The notes under the pieces are model-generated. The model did no database searches. It was not told the DNA's origin and saw nothing but the letters and a program-made list of their open reading frames with translations. Of a stretch of DNA of 64,000 bases, positions 50,068 to 59,800 are shown one piece after another. The position numbers were made by a program, and so were the translations under genes. Position 1 is the stretch's first letter. Each line of letters opens with the position of its first letter. Source of the stretch: Acinetobacter pittii (GTDB lineage: Bacteria; Pseudomonadota; Gammaproteobacteria; Pseudomonadales; Moraxellaceae); assembly GCF_034064985.1 (NCBI RefSeq), contig NZ_CP139249.1, positions 3,534,001 through 3,598,000 of the forward strand. The letters run 5' to 3'.

Positions 50068-50508
50068 TTACCCGATAATCAACTTAATTAACCAACCCAA
50101 ACCATAGTCAAAGCACCATAAAACCAGTGATGCAACAACTACAACCAATAGAACCTGCCACGAAGTAGTGACTGTTTCTTGTTTTGTTGGCCAAGTTACT
50201 CGACGCAATTCGACTCGTGCATCTTTTAGCAAACGAACGAAGCCTTTACCTTGATGGGTGGCGTATAATAAACCTAAAGCCACAACGATACAAGCAAAAA
50301 TTGCCCCAACGCGCACCCAAACATTATTTGCAGGCGCCCAATACGCTGGTAAGTGCTGATTCACCATGGTAGCTAAAAGCAACAATGCTATTGCAATCAC
50401 CCATAGAACAATGTCTAGAGGCGAACCAGAACGAACAACTTCAGCGGAATTATTTCTTTGAGGAATTGGCGCGTCGCTCAATGCGTCACGCGATTTATCA
50501 TTCGACAT
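50068..50508 (-). CDS. secE: Preprotein translocase subunit SecE
   Basis: A 146-residue inner-membrane translocon subunit. Three hydrophobic segments are seen (around residues 33-50, 60-80 and 115-140), and the conserved ELRRVTWPTKQETVTTSWQV amphipathic helix precedes the essential third span. It has the three-span form of gammaproteobacteria, with a longer polar N-terminus than E. coli (127). Co-transcribed with nusG. Confidence 0.96.
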   Translation of the reverse strand: MSNDKSRDALSDAPIPQRNNSAEVVRSGSPLDIVLWVIAIALLLLATMVNQHLPAYWAPANNVWVRVGAIFACIVVALGLLYATHQGKGFVRLLKDARVELRRVTWPTKQETVTTSWQVLLVVVVASLVLWCFDYGLGWLIKLIIG

Positions 50509-50583
50509 TTTTGTACTCGTCGTAGAACTCGCGACTTATTATATGAACAACTAAGCCAGCATCAAGCTTTTTATTTCAAAATA

Positions 50584-50659
50584 TGGCAGGTCAGGAGGGA
50601 CTCGAACCCCCAACATTCGGTTTTGGAGACCGACGCTCTACCAATTGAACTACTGACCT
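50584..50659 (-). tRNA. trpT: tRNA-Trp (CCA)
   Basis: A 76-nt cloverleaf with acceptor AGGTCAG/CTGACCT, T-loop GGTTCGAGTCC, anticodon loop CTCCAAA with anticodon CCA, and an encoded 3' CCA. It lies between tuf and secE. Confidence 0.96.
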
Positions 50660-50719
50660 ATAAAGCAGATTGAGAGCCAAAGCCCTCAACCTGAGACGTA
50701 ATCCGTCACTATAATATGC

Positions 50720-51910
50720 TTATGCAGTTACTTTCGCAACAACACCAGCACCTACAGTACGACCACCTTCACGGATCGCAAAACGTAGACCTGGGTCCAT
50801 TGCGATTGGGTGGATTAATTCTACTGACATTTCAACGTTGTCGCCTGGCATAACCATTTCAACGCCGTCTTGTAATTGGATTGCACCAGTTACGTCAGTT
50901 GTACGGAAGTAGAACTGTGGACGGTAACCATTTAAGAATGGAGTGTGACGACCACCTTCTTCTTTAGAAAGTACGTATACTTCTGCGTCGAATTTAGTGT
51001 GCGGCTTGATTGTACCTGGTTTAGCAAGTACTTGACCACGTTGTACGTCTTCACGCTTAGTACCACGAAGTAAGATACCACAGTTCTCACCTGCACGGCC
51101 TTCGTCAAGAAGTTTACGGAACATTTCTACGCCAGTTACAGTTGTTTTAACTGTATCTTTAATACCAACGATCTCTACTTCTTCACCAACTTTAACGATA
51201 CCAGCTTCTACACGGCCTGTTACTACAGTACCACGACCAGAAATTGAGAATACGTCTTCGATTGGCATTAAGAATGCTTTGTCGATAGCACGTTCTGGTT
51301 CTGGGATGTAAGAGTCAAGCGCCTCAACAAGAGCAAGAACTGAAGGCTCGCCATATTGACCAGCATCGCCTTCCAACGCTTTAAGCGCAGAACCACGGAT
51401 AACTGGAGTGTCATCACCTGGGAAGTCATAAGTAGAAAGAAGTTCACGAACTTCCATTTCTACTAATTCAAGTAATTCTTCATCATCAACAAGGTCACAC
51501 TTGTTCAAGAATACGATGATGTAAGGTACACCAACCTGACGAGAAAGAAGGATGTGTTCACGAGTTTGTGGCATTGGACCGTCAGTCGCAGCACACACAA
51601 GGATCGCGCCGTCCATCTGAGCAGCACCAGTAATCATGTTTTTAACGTAATCGGCGTGGCCCGGGCAGTCAACGTGCGCGTAGTGACGAATTGGAGAATC
51701 GTATTCTACGTGTGAAGTATTAATTGTAATACCACGTGCTTTTTCTTCAGGTGCTGAGTCGATTTGTGAGTAATCTTTCGCTTCACCGCCGTAAGTTTTT
51801 GCACAAATAGTTGCAATCGCAGCAGTTAAAGTTGTTTTACCATGGTCAACGTGACCGATTGTGCCCACGTTTACGTGTGGCTTATTACGTTCAAACTTAG
51901 CCTTAGCCAT
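50720..51910 (-). CDS. tuf: Elongation factor Tu
   Basis: A 396-residue GTPase that carries aminoacyl-tRNA to the ribosome. G1 is GHVDHGKT at residues 19-26, followed by the switch-I region RGITINT, G3 DCPGHADY, G4 NKCD and the domain 2/3 pattern [13 protein letters not shown]. It sits in the classical order tRNA-Thr, Tyr, Gly, Thr, tuf. A second tuf copy may exist elsewhere in the genome, as is common. Confidence 0.99.
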   Translation of the reverse strand: MAKAKFERNKPHVNVGTIGHVDHGKTTLTAAIATICAKTYGGEAKDYSQIDSAPEEKARGITINTSHVEYDSPIRHYAHVDCPGHADYVKNMITGAAQMDGAILVCAATDGPMPQTREHILLSRQVGVPYIIVFLNKCDLVDDEELLELVEMEVRELLSTYDFPGDDTPVIRGSALKALEGDAGQYGEPSVLALVEALDSYIPEPERAIDKAFLMPIEDVFSISGRGTVVTGRVEAGIVKVGEEVEIVGIKDTVKTTVTGVEMFRKLLDEGRAGENCGILLRGTKREDVQRGQVLAKPGTIKPHTKFDAEVYVLSKEEGGRHTPFLNGYRPQFYFRTTDVTGAIQLQDGVEMVMPGDNVEMSVELIHPIAMDPGLRFAIREGGRTVGAGVVAKVTA

Positions 51911-52057
51911 GTTTATAGTCCTCGTTTACGTCGAACACAATTCTGAGCAAAAACCCAGCATCGACATATCGCCAAAAAAATCAAACACCCAATACTTGAA
52001 AAGCAGACTAATAAGCCTGCTTTTTAAATCTTTGTAGATAATCTACTAAACTGTATC

Positions 52058-52132
<75 letters not shown>

Positions 52133-52145
52133 GATTATCCTTCGA

Positions 52146-52221
52146 TGGAGCGGGAGACGAGGATCGAACTCGCGACATGCAGCTTGGAAGGCTGCCGCTC
52201 TACCAACTGAGCTACTCCCGC
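52146..52221 (-). tRNA. glyT: tRNA-Gly (TCC)
   Basis: 76-nt tRNA: acceptor GCGGGAG/CTCCCGC, anticodon stem GCAGC with loop CTTCCAA (anticodon TCC), T-loop GAGTTCGATCC, and an encoded CCA. Confidence 0.96.
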
Positions 52222-52258
52222 ACTGTGTTGGTATATATACCACTTCAATCGAAGTTAA

Positions 52259-52342
52259 TGGTGGTGAGAGAAGGATTCGAACCTTCGAAACTTTCGTAGC
52301 GGAGTTACAGTCCGCCCCCTTTGACCGCTCGGGAATCTCACC
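52259..52342 (-). tRNA. tyrU: tRNA-Tyr (GTA)
   Basis: 84-nt class II tRNA with a long variable arm: acceptor GGTGAGA/TCTCACC, anticodon loop CTGTAAC with GTA, T-arm GGTTCGAATCC, and an encoded CCA. Confidence 0.96.
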
Positions 52343-52396
52343 ATATCACACTTATTTCAGTGTTGTTCTTTACTTCACAACTACACACCTTTAAGA

Positions 52397-52472
<76 letters not shown>

Positions 52473-52513
52473 TCTTCTTAGTGTTTCGTACGTTTCGTAT
52501 CGGAACGGTGTGC

Positions 52514-52541
52514 AGTTTAGCAAAACTTCCAAACGATGCAA
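52514..52541 (-). promoter_or_regulatory. Promoter of the tRNA-tuf operon
   Basis: Read on the minus strand: TTGCAT (-35), a 16-bp spacer ending in TGC (extended -10), and TAAACT (-10), about 40 bases before tRNA-Thr. A GC-rich GCACACCG stretch follows the -10, as in stringently controlled stable-RNA promoters. Confidence 0.6.
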
Positions 52542-52564
52542 GCGGTTTTTTAAAAAAAACCGCT
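52541..52564. terminator. Palindrome downstream of trpE
   Basis: AGCGGTTTTTT and AAAAAACCGCT form a hairpin with A/T-rich inner arms, 7 bp after the trpE stop codon. It could terminate trpE transcription (minus strand). It directly adjoins the -35 box of the tRNA-tuf promoter. Confidence 0.55.
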
Positions 52565-52570
52565 AAAAAC

Positions 52571-54064
52571 TCATAAAATCAATCCGTTTGATGATAATTC
52601 AACCGCTTTGATCACTGCGCGAGCTTTTATTTGCGTTTCATTCCATTCGGATTCAGGATTTGAGTCCGCAACCAAGCCCGCTCCAGCCTGCACATACACT
52701 TTTTTATCTCGAATAACACAAGTACGGATTGCAATCGACATATCCATTTCACCGTGCCACCCTAAATATCCTACTGCCCCACCAAAGACTCCTCTTTTTA
52801 CAGGCTCAACTTCATCAATAATTTCCATTGCACGAATTTTTGGTGCACCCGATAAAGTACCTGCAGGGAAAGTCGCCTTAAATACATCTAGCGCATCGAT
52901 ATCATCGCGAACTTCGCCTTGTACATTTGAAACAATGTGCATGACATGCGAATAGCGCTCAATCACCATTTGATCAGTCACTTGAACCTTCCCAATTTTG
53001 GAAACTCGCCCAACATCATTTCGACCAAGATCAATCAACATTAAATGCTCTGCGATCTCTTTTTCATCAGAAAGTAAGTCTTTTTCTAAAGCAATATCTT
53101 CTTCTTTAGTTTTTCCACGAGGTCTAGTACCTGCAAGCGGACGTACTGTCGCAATACCATTTTCGAGGCGAGAAAGAATTTCTGGTGATGACCCTACAAT
53201 ATGAAATGGCTTTTTATCTGTAATGGTTTGTCCTTGCACCAAAAATAAATAAGGCGAAGGATTTAAATGACGCAAAGCACGATAGACCTGTAGAGCTTCA
53301 CCATCAAAATCAGAAACCATACGCTGGCCCGGAACAACCTGCATCACATCTCCCGCACGGATGTATTCTTTAACCTTTTCTATGGTCTCAAGGAATTTTT
53401 CTTTGCCGGTAATTGATTCAAAATGTGGAGGTGTATGTGGCTTAGCTTGCAAACTTACTGGTGTAGCCAACAATTGCTCTAATTGATCTAACTTTTGTTG
53501 AGCATCTTCATAGGCATTTGGCTTGGTAGTGTCAGCATGAACAATTAAGAATAAAGTATCTTTAAGGTTGTCAAACACAATAACCGTCTTTGATAGCATT
53601 AACCATAAATCTGGCAATGTAATTGGATCAGCCGCAGGGACATTTTTTAAACGTGGTTCTATGTAGCGAACCGCATCATAGCCCAAATACCCTACTAATC
53701 CACCCGTAAAGCTCGGTAAGTTTGGCAACTGTTCAACAGAAGGCACTTTAAACTGCTTCTGGAATTCACGAATATATTGAAATGGATCTTGGCAATCTTG
53801 TTGTGTGATTGAGCCATCAGCGTGCTGTATAGATAGAATACCAGCATTACATGAGAACACCGTCGACTCGCCTAAACCAATCATAGAATAGCGGGCCCAA
53901 TTTTCGCCGCCTTCGACGGACTCAAATAAATAAGCCTGTGTCTGGTCTTTAAAACGAGCAAAAACAGATAAAGGAGTTTCTGTGTCTGCTAAGCGTTGGC
54001 GATAGACTGGAATCGTGTTGTAGCCTGAAGCCTTAAGTTGTTCAAATTGCGCTAATGTAGTCAT
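52571..54064 (-). CDS. trpE: Anthranilate synthase component I
   Basis: A 497-residue enzyme that makes anthranilate from chorismate, the first committed step of tryptophan synthesis. The chorismate-binding domain includes SPYLFLVQGQTI, SSPEILSRLENG, RPLAGTRPRGKT, HLMLIDLGRNDVGRV and GTLSGAPKIRAMEIIDE. The N-terminal feedback domain has TQAYLFESVEGGENWARYSM. The length is normal. trpGDC partners are not in the window; in Acinetobacter trpE is unlinked from them. No leader peptide was seen in the short upstream gap. Confidence 0.97.
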   Translation of the reverse strand: MTTLAQFEQLKASGYNTIPVYRQRLADTETPLSVFARFKDQTQAYLFESVEGGENWARYSMIGLGESTVFSCNAGILSIQHADGSITQQDCQDPFQYIREFQKQFKVPSVEQLPNLPSFTGGLVGYLGYDAVRYIEPRLKNVPAADPITLPDLWLMLSKTVIVFDNLKDTLFLIVHADTTKPNAYEDAQQKLDQLEQLLATPVSLQAKPHTPPHFESITGKEKFLETIEKVKEYIRAGDVMQVVPGQRMVSDFDGEALQVYRALRHLNPSPYLFLVQGQTITDKKPFHIVGSSPEILSRLENGIATVRPLAGTRPRGKTKEEDIALEKDLLSDEKEIAEHLMLIDLGRNDVGRVSKIGKVQVTDQMVIERYSHVMHIVSNVQGEVRDDIDALDVFKATFPAGTLSGAPKIRAMEIIDEVEPVKRGVFGGAVGYLGWHGEMDMSIAIRTCVIRDKKVYVQAGAGLVADSNPESEWNETQIKARAVIKAVELSSNGLIL

Positions 54065-54173
54065 GAATTCTTCTCTAATATGGTTTCGATTTAAAAGGGT
54101 GTTTTTCTAGATTCGATTTAGACACGCCATCGAAAAACCATACGCTTATTCATGCTGATCTCCATTTCATTCA

Positions 54174-54842
54174 TTAGATAATTAACTCAGCCAAACTATC
54201 AACAACTTGCTGAGGTTGGCAATCATAGATATTTTCTCCATGATTATAGCCATAGCTAACCACAATACAATCAATTCCCGCGCGACGCGCAGCCTCAATA
54301 TCATTACTTGAATCACCAATCATTAATGATTGTGAAGCAGATATTTTTAGACTTTGCATGCAGTGCAATAATGGCAATGGATGAGGTTTTCTCTCAGGCA
54401 AGCTATCCCCACCCAGTACGACTTGGAAATATGGAGAGAGCTCCAAAGCATCAAGTAACCCTTGGGCAAGTTGTACAGGCTTATTCGTAACGCATGCCAT
54501 TTGTATATTTAAAGTTTTACAATGTTTTAAAAACTCAGTTACCCCAGGGTAAATTTGAGTATTCACACAAAGCTCGGCACTGTAAATATCAACAAATTTC
54601 TGCAGTAGAATTTTATGCTGTTCAGTATCTAATTTCCCAAAAATATGAAACAGAACACTTTCACAAAGTTTAGATACTCCCTTACCGACCCATTCTCGTA
54701 TCTGGGCTTCTGTTATTAAAGGCCAGCCTAATTCTTGCAAGCTTAAATTCATTGATCTATATAAATCAGCAGCAGAATCAACTAGTGTTCCATCCAAATC
54801 AAATAAAATTAAATCGCGCTTATTTAGTTGTGCAACAGACAT
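54174..54842 (-). CDS. gph: Phosphoglycolate phosphatase (HAD family)
   Basis: A 222-residue HAD hydrolase that removes 2-phosphoglycolate formed during repair of oxidative DNA damage. Motif I is LFDLDGTLVDSAADLYR, motif II region is VTNKPVQLAQGLL, and motif III/IV is KPHPLPLLHCMQ then MIGDSSNDIEAARRAG. The ATG at 54842 is chosen because an earlier one (54881) lies inside the terminator hairpin of the FHA gene. It is close to trpE in the same order as in several gammaproteobacteria. Confidence 0.9.
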   Translation of the reverse strand: MSVAQLNKRDLILFDLDGTLVDSAADLYRSMNLSLQELGWPLITEAQIREWVGKGVSKLCESVLFHIFGKLDTEQHKILLQKFVDIYSAELCVNTQIYPGVTEFLKHCKTLNIQMACVTNKPVQLAQGLLDALELSPYFQVVLGGDSLPERKPHPLPLLHCMQSLKISASQSLMIGDSSNDIEAARRAGIDCIVVSYGYNHGENIYDCQPQQVVDSLAELII

Positions 54843-54860
54843 CTTGTTCTTCTCAAAATT

Positions 54861-54886
54861 AAAAAGGCATGCTTTTAGCATGCCTT
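54861..54886 (-). terminator. Terminator of the FHA-domain gene
   Basis: A 9-bp perfect stem AAGGCATGC/GCATGCCTT, loop TTTTA, with a T-run on the minus strand, between the FHA gene and gph. Confidence 0.85.
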
Positions 54887-54907
54887 GATTGTAAAAGCAG
54901 CAAAGGA

Positions 54908-55534
54908 TTATTTAAAGAATAACCATGCTAATACAGCTAAGATTACTAAAATAATAATAGTTATTAAACCAACCGAGGCATTCTTCTGTTGCTCTTTTTC
55001 TTCTGCAACACGAGAAACTGGCTCATCAAAAACAATAGGCGTTTGCTGTTGTGCATTGATATCCACACCTTCTGGAATAGGTGCAGGTTTTGGAATAGAA
55101 ATATTCTGCGGCATACCATCGCGACGAACTTCGACTTCTGCAGCGCGCTCTGCAAGGCTCGGCATTCCTTGATCGCTTAAATCTGGGGATGATGTTGTAT
55201 GTACAGGCTCGGCTTCAATTTCAGGTAATTCCGTGATTTTCTGTGCAGGCGCTAGTACAGAAAATTTAAAACTAGCGAACTGAACAATATCACCATCATG
55301 TAGCTGCTTTTCTTGCTCAATACGAATATCGTTTACAAATGTGCCATTTGATGAATTAAGGTCTTGCACCCATAGCGCTTGATCTTTTAGAAGCAATGCA
55401 GCATGGCGACGTGAAATTTCAGCAGCTTGCAACAATACATCGGCATCTTGATGACGCCCTACCAACATATCACGATCAACATTAATTTCCTGGCCAGTAA
55501 TTTCACCAGTAATTGCTTGTAGTTTCCAAGTCAT
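54908..55534 (-). CDS. FHA-domain membrane-anchored protein
   Basis: A 208-residue protein. The N-terminal forkhead-associated domain (about 1-95) has the phosphothreonine-binding pattern VGRHQDADVLL, ISRRHAALLL and LNSSNGTFVND. A Pro/Gln-rich linker follows, and a C-terminal transmembrane tail (VGLITIIILVILAVLAWLFF) anchors the FHA domain on the cytosolic side. It binds phosphothreonine peptides; the partner kinase is not in the window. It lies 41 bp after gspD on the same strand, so it may be co-transcribed with gspNCD and linked to type II secretion, an inference from position. Confidence 0.88.
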   Translation of the reverse strand: MTWKLQAITGEITGQEINVDRDMLVGRHQDADVLLQAAEISRRHAALLLKDQALWVQDLNSSNGTFVNDIRIEQEKQLHDGDIVQFASFKFSVLAPAQKITELPEIEAEPVHTTSSPDLSDQGMPSLAERAAEVEVRRDGMPQNISIPKPAPIPEGVDINAQQQTPIVFDEPVSRVAEEKEQQKNASVGLITIIILVILAVLAWLFFK

Positions 55535-55574
55535 GCGTATGTCCTATTCATTTTTTATCAATCATAACATGCTA

Positions 55575-57845
55575 CTACTGTGCTGTGCTTGGGCGCAGTG
55601 TCGTTGTTGTTACTGTATTTTTAGTACGATTAACTTCAGGATCAGGTAACTGCAAGGTTTGCTTTTGAACTGCGGGCTCTACCGCTACAGGTGTGGTTAC
55701 TGTCGAAGTTTTTCCACCCGACGGGACCTGCTGATAGTTTTTCGGTTGAGAAGCAATACTAGGTGGTGTCATTTTTTGATTATAGACATCATCAACCTGT
55801 TCAGGCAGTTTTGCAAAATTACCATTTTTATCCATTGCCAATTGTAAGCTATAAAGTTGACTATAACGCTGCTGAGACAAACGGCGCACATCATTTGCAT
55901 CACCCACAATTGTTGGGTGGATAAAAACCAGAAGGTTACGCTTCACATTACTTCGAGTATCCGAGCGGAATAATCTACCTAAGTATGGAATACTGCTTAA
56001 CCCAGGAATACCTTGACGGTTAAACTCAACATCATCAGATACTAAGCCACCCAAGACTACTGTCTGTCCATGTTCTGCTAATACAGCCGTTTTAATAGCA
56101 CGCTTATTGGTAATTAAGTCGGCAGCCTGACCTTTACTTGCCTGAACATTTGAAACTTCCTGTTCAATCTCAAGTCGAACTGTGCCATTTTCACCAATGT
56201 GAGGTATAACTTTTAATGTCACCCCCACATCTTTACGTTCAACCGTGGTGTATGGGTTGATCCCCGTACTGTTTGTAGTGACCGATCCTGTTACAAATGG
56301 TACGTTCTGACCGACAACAATATAAGCTTCTTCATTGTCCATCGTTACAATAGAGGGGGTAGACAATAAATTAGAAGCTGTATTCTCTTTTAAAGCTTGG
56401 ATTAAAGCTCCATAAAGCTGGCGAGAACCATCCGCACCCTCTTTATACTTCCCTAATGCAATTGAACTACCCGCTCCAATTGCACTTCCCAAACCAGAAG
56501 CACCGCCAGTTAAGTAACCTGCTGCCAATGAAGCTAGACTTGAACCCGCATTCGTAAAATTAATTAGACCAATACCACTATTAATGTCACCAAGTGCCCA
56601 TTGCACCCCTAATTGATCAGCATCTTTACCTGAGACTTCAATAATCGCAGCTTCAATAAGGACTTGCTGACGGCGAACATCGAGCTGCTGAATAGCAGAT
56701 TCAATTTCACGCATTAATTGAGGGTCTGCCTTAACCACTAACGAGTTCTGGGCATTATCCGCAATAATGCTCACACCATTTTGGCTAAAGCTAGAGATAT
56801 TGTTCTGATTATTATTGTTCGAATTACCGTTTAAATTAATAGATGGCGTAGAAATCGAGCTACTATTTGAACCAGAGGTATTTGAACTGGAATTCTGGTT
56901 ATTACCCATCAAATTATTGATCGGATTCGATGTATTAGAAGAACTGTTATTACTATTTGACGAAGAAACAGCCTGCCCCGTCACAAGACCTTGTAAAATC
57001 TCAGATAAATTTTTTGCACTTGCATATTTCAAGCGAAAAACTTTTAAACCACCTAATCGATCTGCCGAAGGCACATCCAGCATTTCAATCATATGGCGAA
57101 TGCGCTTACGCGTTTCAGGATCACCCTTAACTAAAATACGATTGGTACGGTTGTCTGCAATAATACGAATACGGGCACCATTAAAATCTTTAGATGCTCC
57201 CGTAGCACTCATTGCCTCCAGTTGAGTAATAATTTCTTCAGCTTGGCTCGATTGGAGGCCTATTGCCTCAATATCATTCTGGCCAGTACCATCTAAATTA
57301 CGAATAATATTTTCAAGTTGATAAATATTTGCCGCACGGTCCGAAACAATCAGTGCATTAGTCCCTGCAATCGCAGCCATATGTGCAAATTGCGGCATTA
57401 ATGGACGAAGTGCTGGAATTAAATCATTAGGATTGGTGTTTTCAAGCCAAATAACTCGGGTAACAATCTGATCACCACGCAATTTATTTCGCGAATCGTA
57501 AGGAATTCCCGAATTTTTAACATTGCTATCCGGAACCAGTTTAATGGTGTTACCCGAAGGAATTGCTACCACTCCATTTACGTTTAAGACTCCAAGAAAC
57601 AGATCATAAACTTCATTTTTATTGAGGGGTTTATTCGATATTACTGTGACGTTGCCACGCACTCGTGGATCTACTGCAAAGTTTTTACCCGTAATGTCTG
57701 CCACTTCATTAATAAAAGCAGTTAAGTCAGCATCACGTAAATTGATCTTCCATGTTTGGGCATAGACGCTGCTGCTCACTGTCGCAATCAATGGGGCTGC
57801 TGCAAGTAATGCCCAAAGTGGACGTTGATGATTCAATAAAGCCAT
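55575..57845 (-). CDS. gspD: Type II secretion system secretin GspD
   Basis: A 756-residue outer-membrane secretin. A signal peptide (PLWALLAAAPLIATVSSSVYA) is followed by the N0 domain (INLRDADLTAFINEVADITG), N1-N3 repeats with GARIRIIADNRTNRILVKGD, and an Asn/Ser-rich low-complexity stretch (about 295-355). The C-terminal secretin domain follows (EEAYIVVGQNVPFVTGS, TVRLEIEQEVSNVQ, VVLGGLVSDD, VPYLGRLF-type end). It forms the multimeric channel. It is last in the gspN-gspC-gspD order on this strand. Confidence 0.95.
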   Translation of the reverse strand: MALLNHQRPLWALLAAAPLIATVSSSVYAQTWKINLRDADLTAFINEVADITGKNFAVDPRVRGNVTVISNKPLNKNEVYDLFLGVLNVNGVVAIPSGNTIKLVPDSNVKNSGIPYDSRNKLRGDQIVTRVIWLENTNPNDLIPALRPLMPQFAHMAAIAGTNALIVSDRAANIYQLENIIRNLDGTGQNDIEAIGLQSSQAEEIITQLEAMSATGASKDFNGARIRIIADNRTNRILVKGDPETRKRIRHMIEMLDVPSADRLGGLKVFRLKYASAKNLSEILQGLVTGQAVSSSNSNNSSSNTSNPINNLMGNNQNSSSNTSGSNSSSISTPSINLNGNSNNNNQNNISSFSQNGVSIIADNAQNSLVVKADPQLMREIESAIQQLDVRRQQVLIEAAIIEVSGKDADQLGVQWALGDINSGIGLINFTNAGSSLASLAAGYLTGGASGLGSAIGAGSSIALGKYKEGADGSRQLYGALIQALKENTASNLLSTPSIVTMDNEEAYIVVGQNVPFVTGSVTTNSTGINPYTTVERKDVGVTLKVIPHIGENGTVRLEIEQEVSNVQASKGQAADLITNKRAIKTAVLAEHGQTVVLGGLVSDDVEFNRQGIPGLSSIPYLGRLFRSDTRSNVKRNLLVFIHPTIVGDANDVRRLSQQRYSQLYSLQLAMDKNGNFAKLPEQVDDVYNQKMTPPSIASQPKNYQQVPSGGKTSTVTTPVAVEPAVQKQTLQLPDPEVNRTKNTVTTTTLRPSTAQ

Positions 57846-57886
57846 AACTTGCGATAATTCCTAACTCTTATGGTGACGTGTTATCA

Positions 57887-58723
57887 CTAAAAATTTTGTT
57901 GTATGGTCATCACTTGATCACCACGTTTTATTTCTATTTTCACTTGCCCAGCTCGACGAGCCTGTTCAAGTAACTGCACATCCGTTTGTCCCTGCCCAAC
58001 CGTTTGACCGTTTAAAGAAACAATCCGATCACCCGGCCTTAAACCTAACTTATTTCGAAGCGCAGTGGGTGTACGTTCTGTAACTTCAAAACCCTCACCA
58101 GAGATACCACTAACACCCATGTCACGTAGATATTGTTCACGGTTGCCTTGCATTTGCTGAATGGCCTGTCCTAACGCCTCTTGAGCCGTATTAACAGGTG
58201 CCGATGATTGAGGCGCAGTAGCAGTTGGCTGTGAGGCATCTGGTGTCATAGGCTGATACAAACCATTTGGCAAACCTTTAAACTGGAGTTCACGAGTACT
58301 TCCATTACCTTGACGCAATATCACATGATCCCAATAAACTTCTGCCAACTGATAAGAGGTAGAACCTATTGTTTCTCCCACTCGATATCGGTCGGCAATA
58401 TTGTCTAGCTTAATAACAGCCGAAGAAAAACGGTTCGGATACCCCAGCATCACACCTTGTAATTCTAGGTTGACATTTTCCTGAGCTGCATTGGCTGAAG
58501 GTTCATTAAAAAGCGAAAAAGTACTAATGTTAGGAATTTGCGGTTGCTGTGATCCCAACTCGACCCGATCAAACTGCATCATTTGAGGAGGGGCAATTAC
58601 CCACCAAAATAGTGATGCTAATTTCCAACACAACCATAAAACCAAAAAGGCAAATACAACCACACTTAAACGATCTAATTTTTGCCATTGTAGTTGCTGT
58701 AATTTCTCAATCCATACTTTCAT
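57887..58723 (-). CDS. gspC: Type II secretion system protein GspC
   Basis: A 278-residue inner-membrane linker between the platform and the secretin. One transmembrane segment (VVVFAFLVLWLCWKLASLFW) is followed by the periplasmic HR domain (FSLFNEPSANAAQENVNLEL) and a C-terminal PDZ domain (NKLGLRPGDRIVSLNGQTVG). Its stop is 41 bp before the gspD ATG. Its start overlaps the gspN stop by one base (TAATG). Confidence 0.92.
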   Translation of the reverse strand: MKVWIEKLQQLQWQKLDRLSVVVFAFLVLWLCWKLASLFWWVIAPPQMMQFDRVELGSQQPQIPNISTFSLFNEPSANAAQENVNLELQGVMLGYPNRFSSAVIKLDNIADRYRVGETIGSTSYQLAEVYWDHVILRQGNGSTRELQFKGLPNGLYQPMTPDASQPTATAPQSSAPVNTAQEALGQAIQQMQGNREQYLRDMGVSGISGEGFEVTERTPTALRNKLGLRPGDRIVSLNGQTVGQGQTDVQLLEQARRAGQVKIEIKRGDQVMTIQQNF

Positions 58724-59466
58724 TAGTTACCCCCTTGAATTAAGGGTTGACGAGAACTAATGACAAACGTATCTAAACCAGCTTTTCCATCGTAAGATGG
58801 GATATTAAGTAATAATCTTTGCGTGAGTTGTACATCAAGCATCATATTGGCATCTAACAAAAGATTCGCCATTTTCTGACTGCGTTGATCGCGTATATCA
58901 ACTTGCAACTGTCCATTCTGATCCGTTAATTGCCCATTTAAAGAAGGCATATTCATACGATCTTGACGATCACCGATATTATAAATTAAAGCACCACCAC
59001 CCCAATGTAATTGACCATCAACTGCTGCGAACCCCTGCTCTTTTTTATAATTAAACTCAATATCTTTCAGTTGAATGCTGTTCGCAGGCCATTGCCAATT
59101 CACAATTTGTTTTAATGTTTCAGGTGCAACCTGACCATTCATATTCTTTACAATTACTTTTTTCCCCACACCATAGCCCATTACCCCAGATAACTGGGTA
59201 TTTCCACTATGGATATCTACATCAGCAGCAAACCTTAATAAAAACAGGTCTAGAGGTCTAGTTTTCCAATGAATCGAGCCTCTTAAATTACCACGCCGCC
59301 AATCTGCTTGGCCTTGCCAGATATTTCCACTTACATTGTGTAGAGTTTGATTATTCTTTGAAAATTTAGAAATAAGCCACGTCGCCGGGATCTGTAAAAT
59401 AATAAAAATTAGAAATGCAATGAGGGCAAAAAACCACCACTTCCATTGCTTAGACTTTTTCTTCAT
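58723..59466 (-). CDS. gspN: Type II secretion system protein GspN
   Basis: A 247-residue accessory type II secretion protein. An N-terminal transmembrane anchor (WWFFALIAFLIFIILQI) is followed by a beta-rich periplasmic region with GNIWQGQADWRRGNLRGSIH and GRLNLP-type strands, which are typical of GspN. It is first of the gspNCD group and overlaps gspC by one base. The other gsp genes are not in the window, which fits the scattered T2SS genes of Acinetobacter. Confidence 0.85.
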   Translation of the reverse strand: MKKKSKQWKWWFFALIAFLIFIILQIPATWLISKFSKNNQTLHNVSGNIWQGQADWRRGNLRGSIHWKTRPLDLFLLRFAADVDIHSGNTQLSGVMGYGVGKKVIVKNMNGQVAPETLKQIVNWQWPANSIQLKDIEFNYKKEQGFAAVDGQLHWGGGALIYNIGDRQDRMNMPSLNGQLTDQNGQLQVDIRDQRSQKMANLLLDANMMLDVQLTQRLLLNIPSYDGKAGLDTFVISSRQPLIQGGN

Positions 59467-59800
59467 TCAGCCTTACCAACATGCAAATTATCGTCCTTAT
59501 TTTGAGAGTAGCTCCCTAGTCTGACATTATGCATACTTTTTCAACATCGCCAATTCACTTCATATAAAAAAACCAAGCAATCGGGCTTGGCTTCGGTATT
59601 GAGACTATAAGTTGAACGTATGACAAAATCATGAAAACTTAGCGCTCAATGAATTAAATGTATATTTGATCTCAACAATTCATTTAAAGAGCAATTTAAA
59701 CACTCAATTTTTTAAATAATATTTATAGCAAAATATTGAGATATTTTTATCAATAAAAAAGCCAAGCAAATTTGCTTGGCTTTTTAAATCGGCACTACGA
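59467..59800 (-). other. AT-rich gap between gspN and the H-NS gene, with two related hairpins
   Basis: No gene seen. The H-NS terminator lies at 59756-59785. A second, partly similar hairpin (CCAAGC/GCTTGG) lies at 59573-59590, next to a T-run on the minus strand. The stretch between them is very AT-rich and also should carry the gspN promoter. Confidence 0.6.
59756..59785 (-). terminator. Terminator of the H-NS-like gene
   Basis: A 15-bp perfect palindrome, AAAAAGCCAAGCAAA followed by its reverse complement, which folds as a T-tailed hairpin just after the stop codon. Confidence 0.9.

Noticed and set aside
54842-54881. Longer N-terminus for gph starting at 54881
   Set aside because: The extra codons lie in the terminator hairpin of the FHA gene and add a sequence not found in the family.
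55575-57845. Asn/Ser-rich stretch in GspD as a possible insertion or repeat array
   Set aside because: Low-complexity linkers are common in secretins; the frame and flanking domains are intact.
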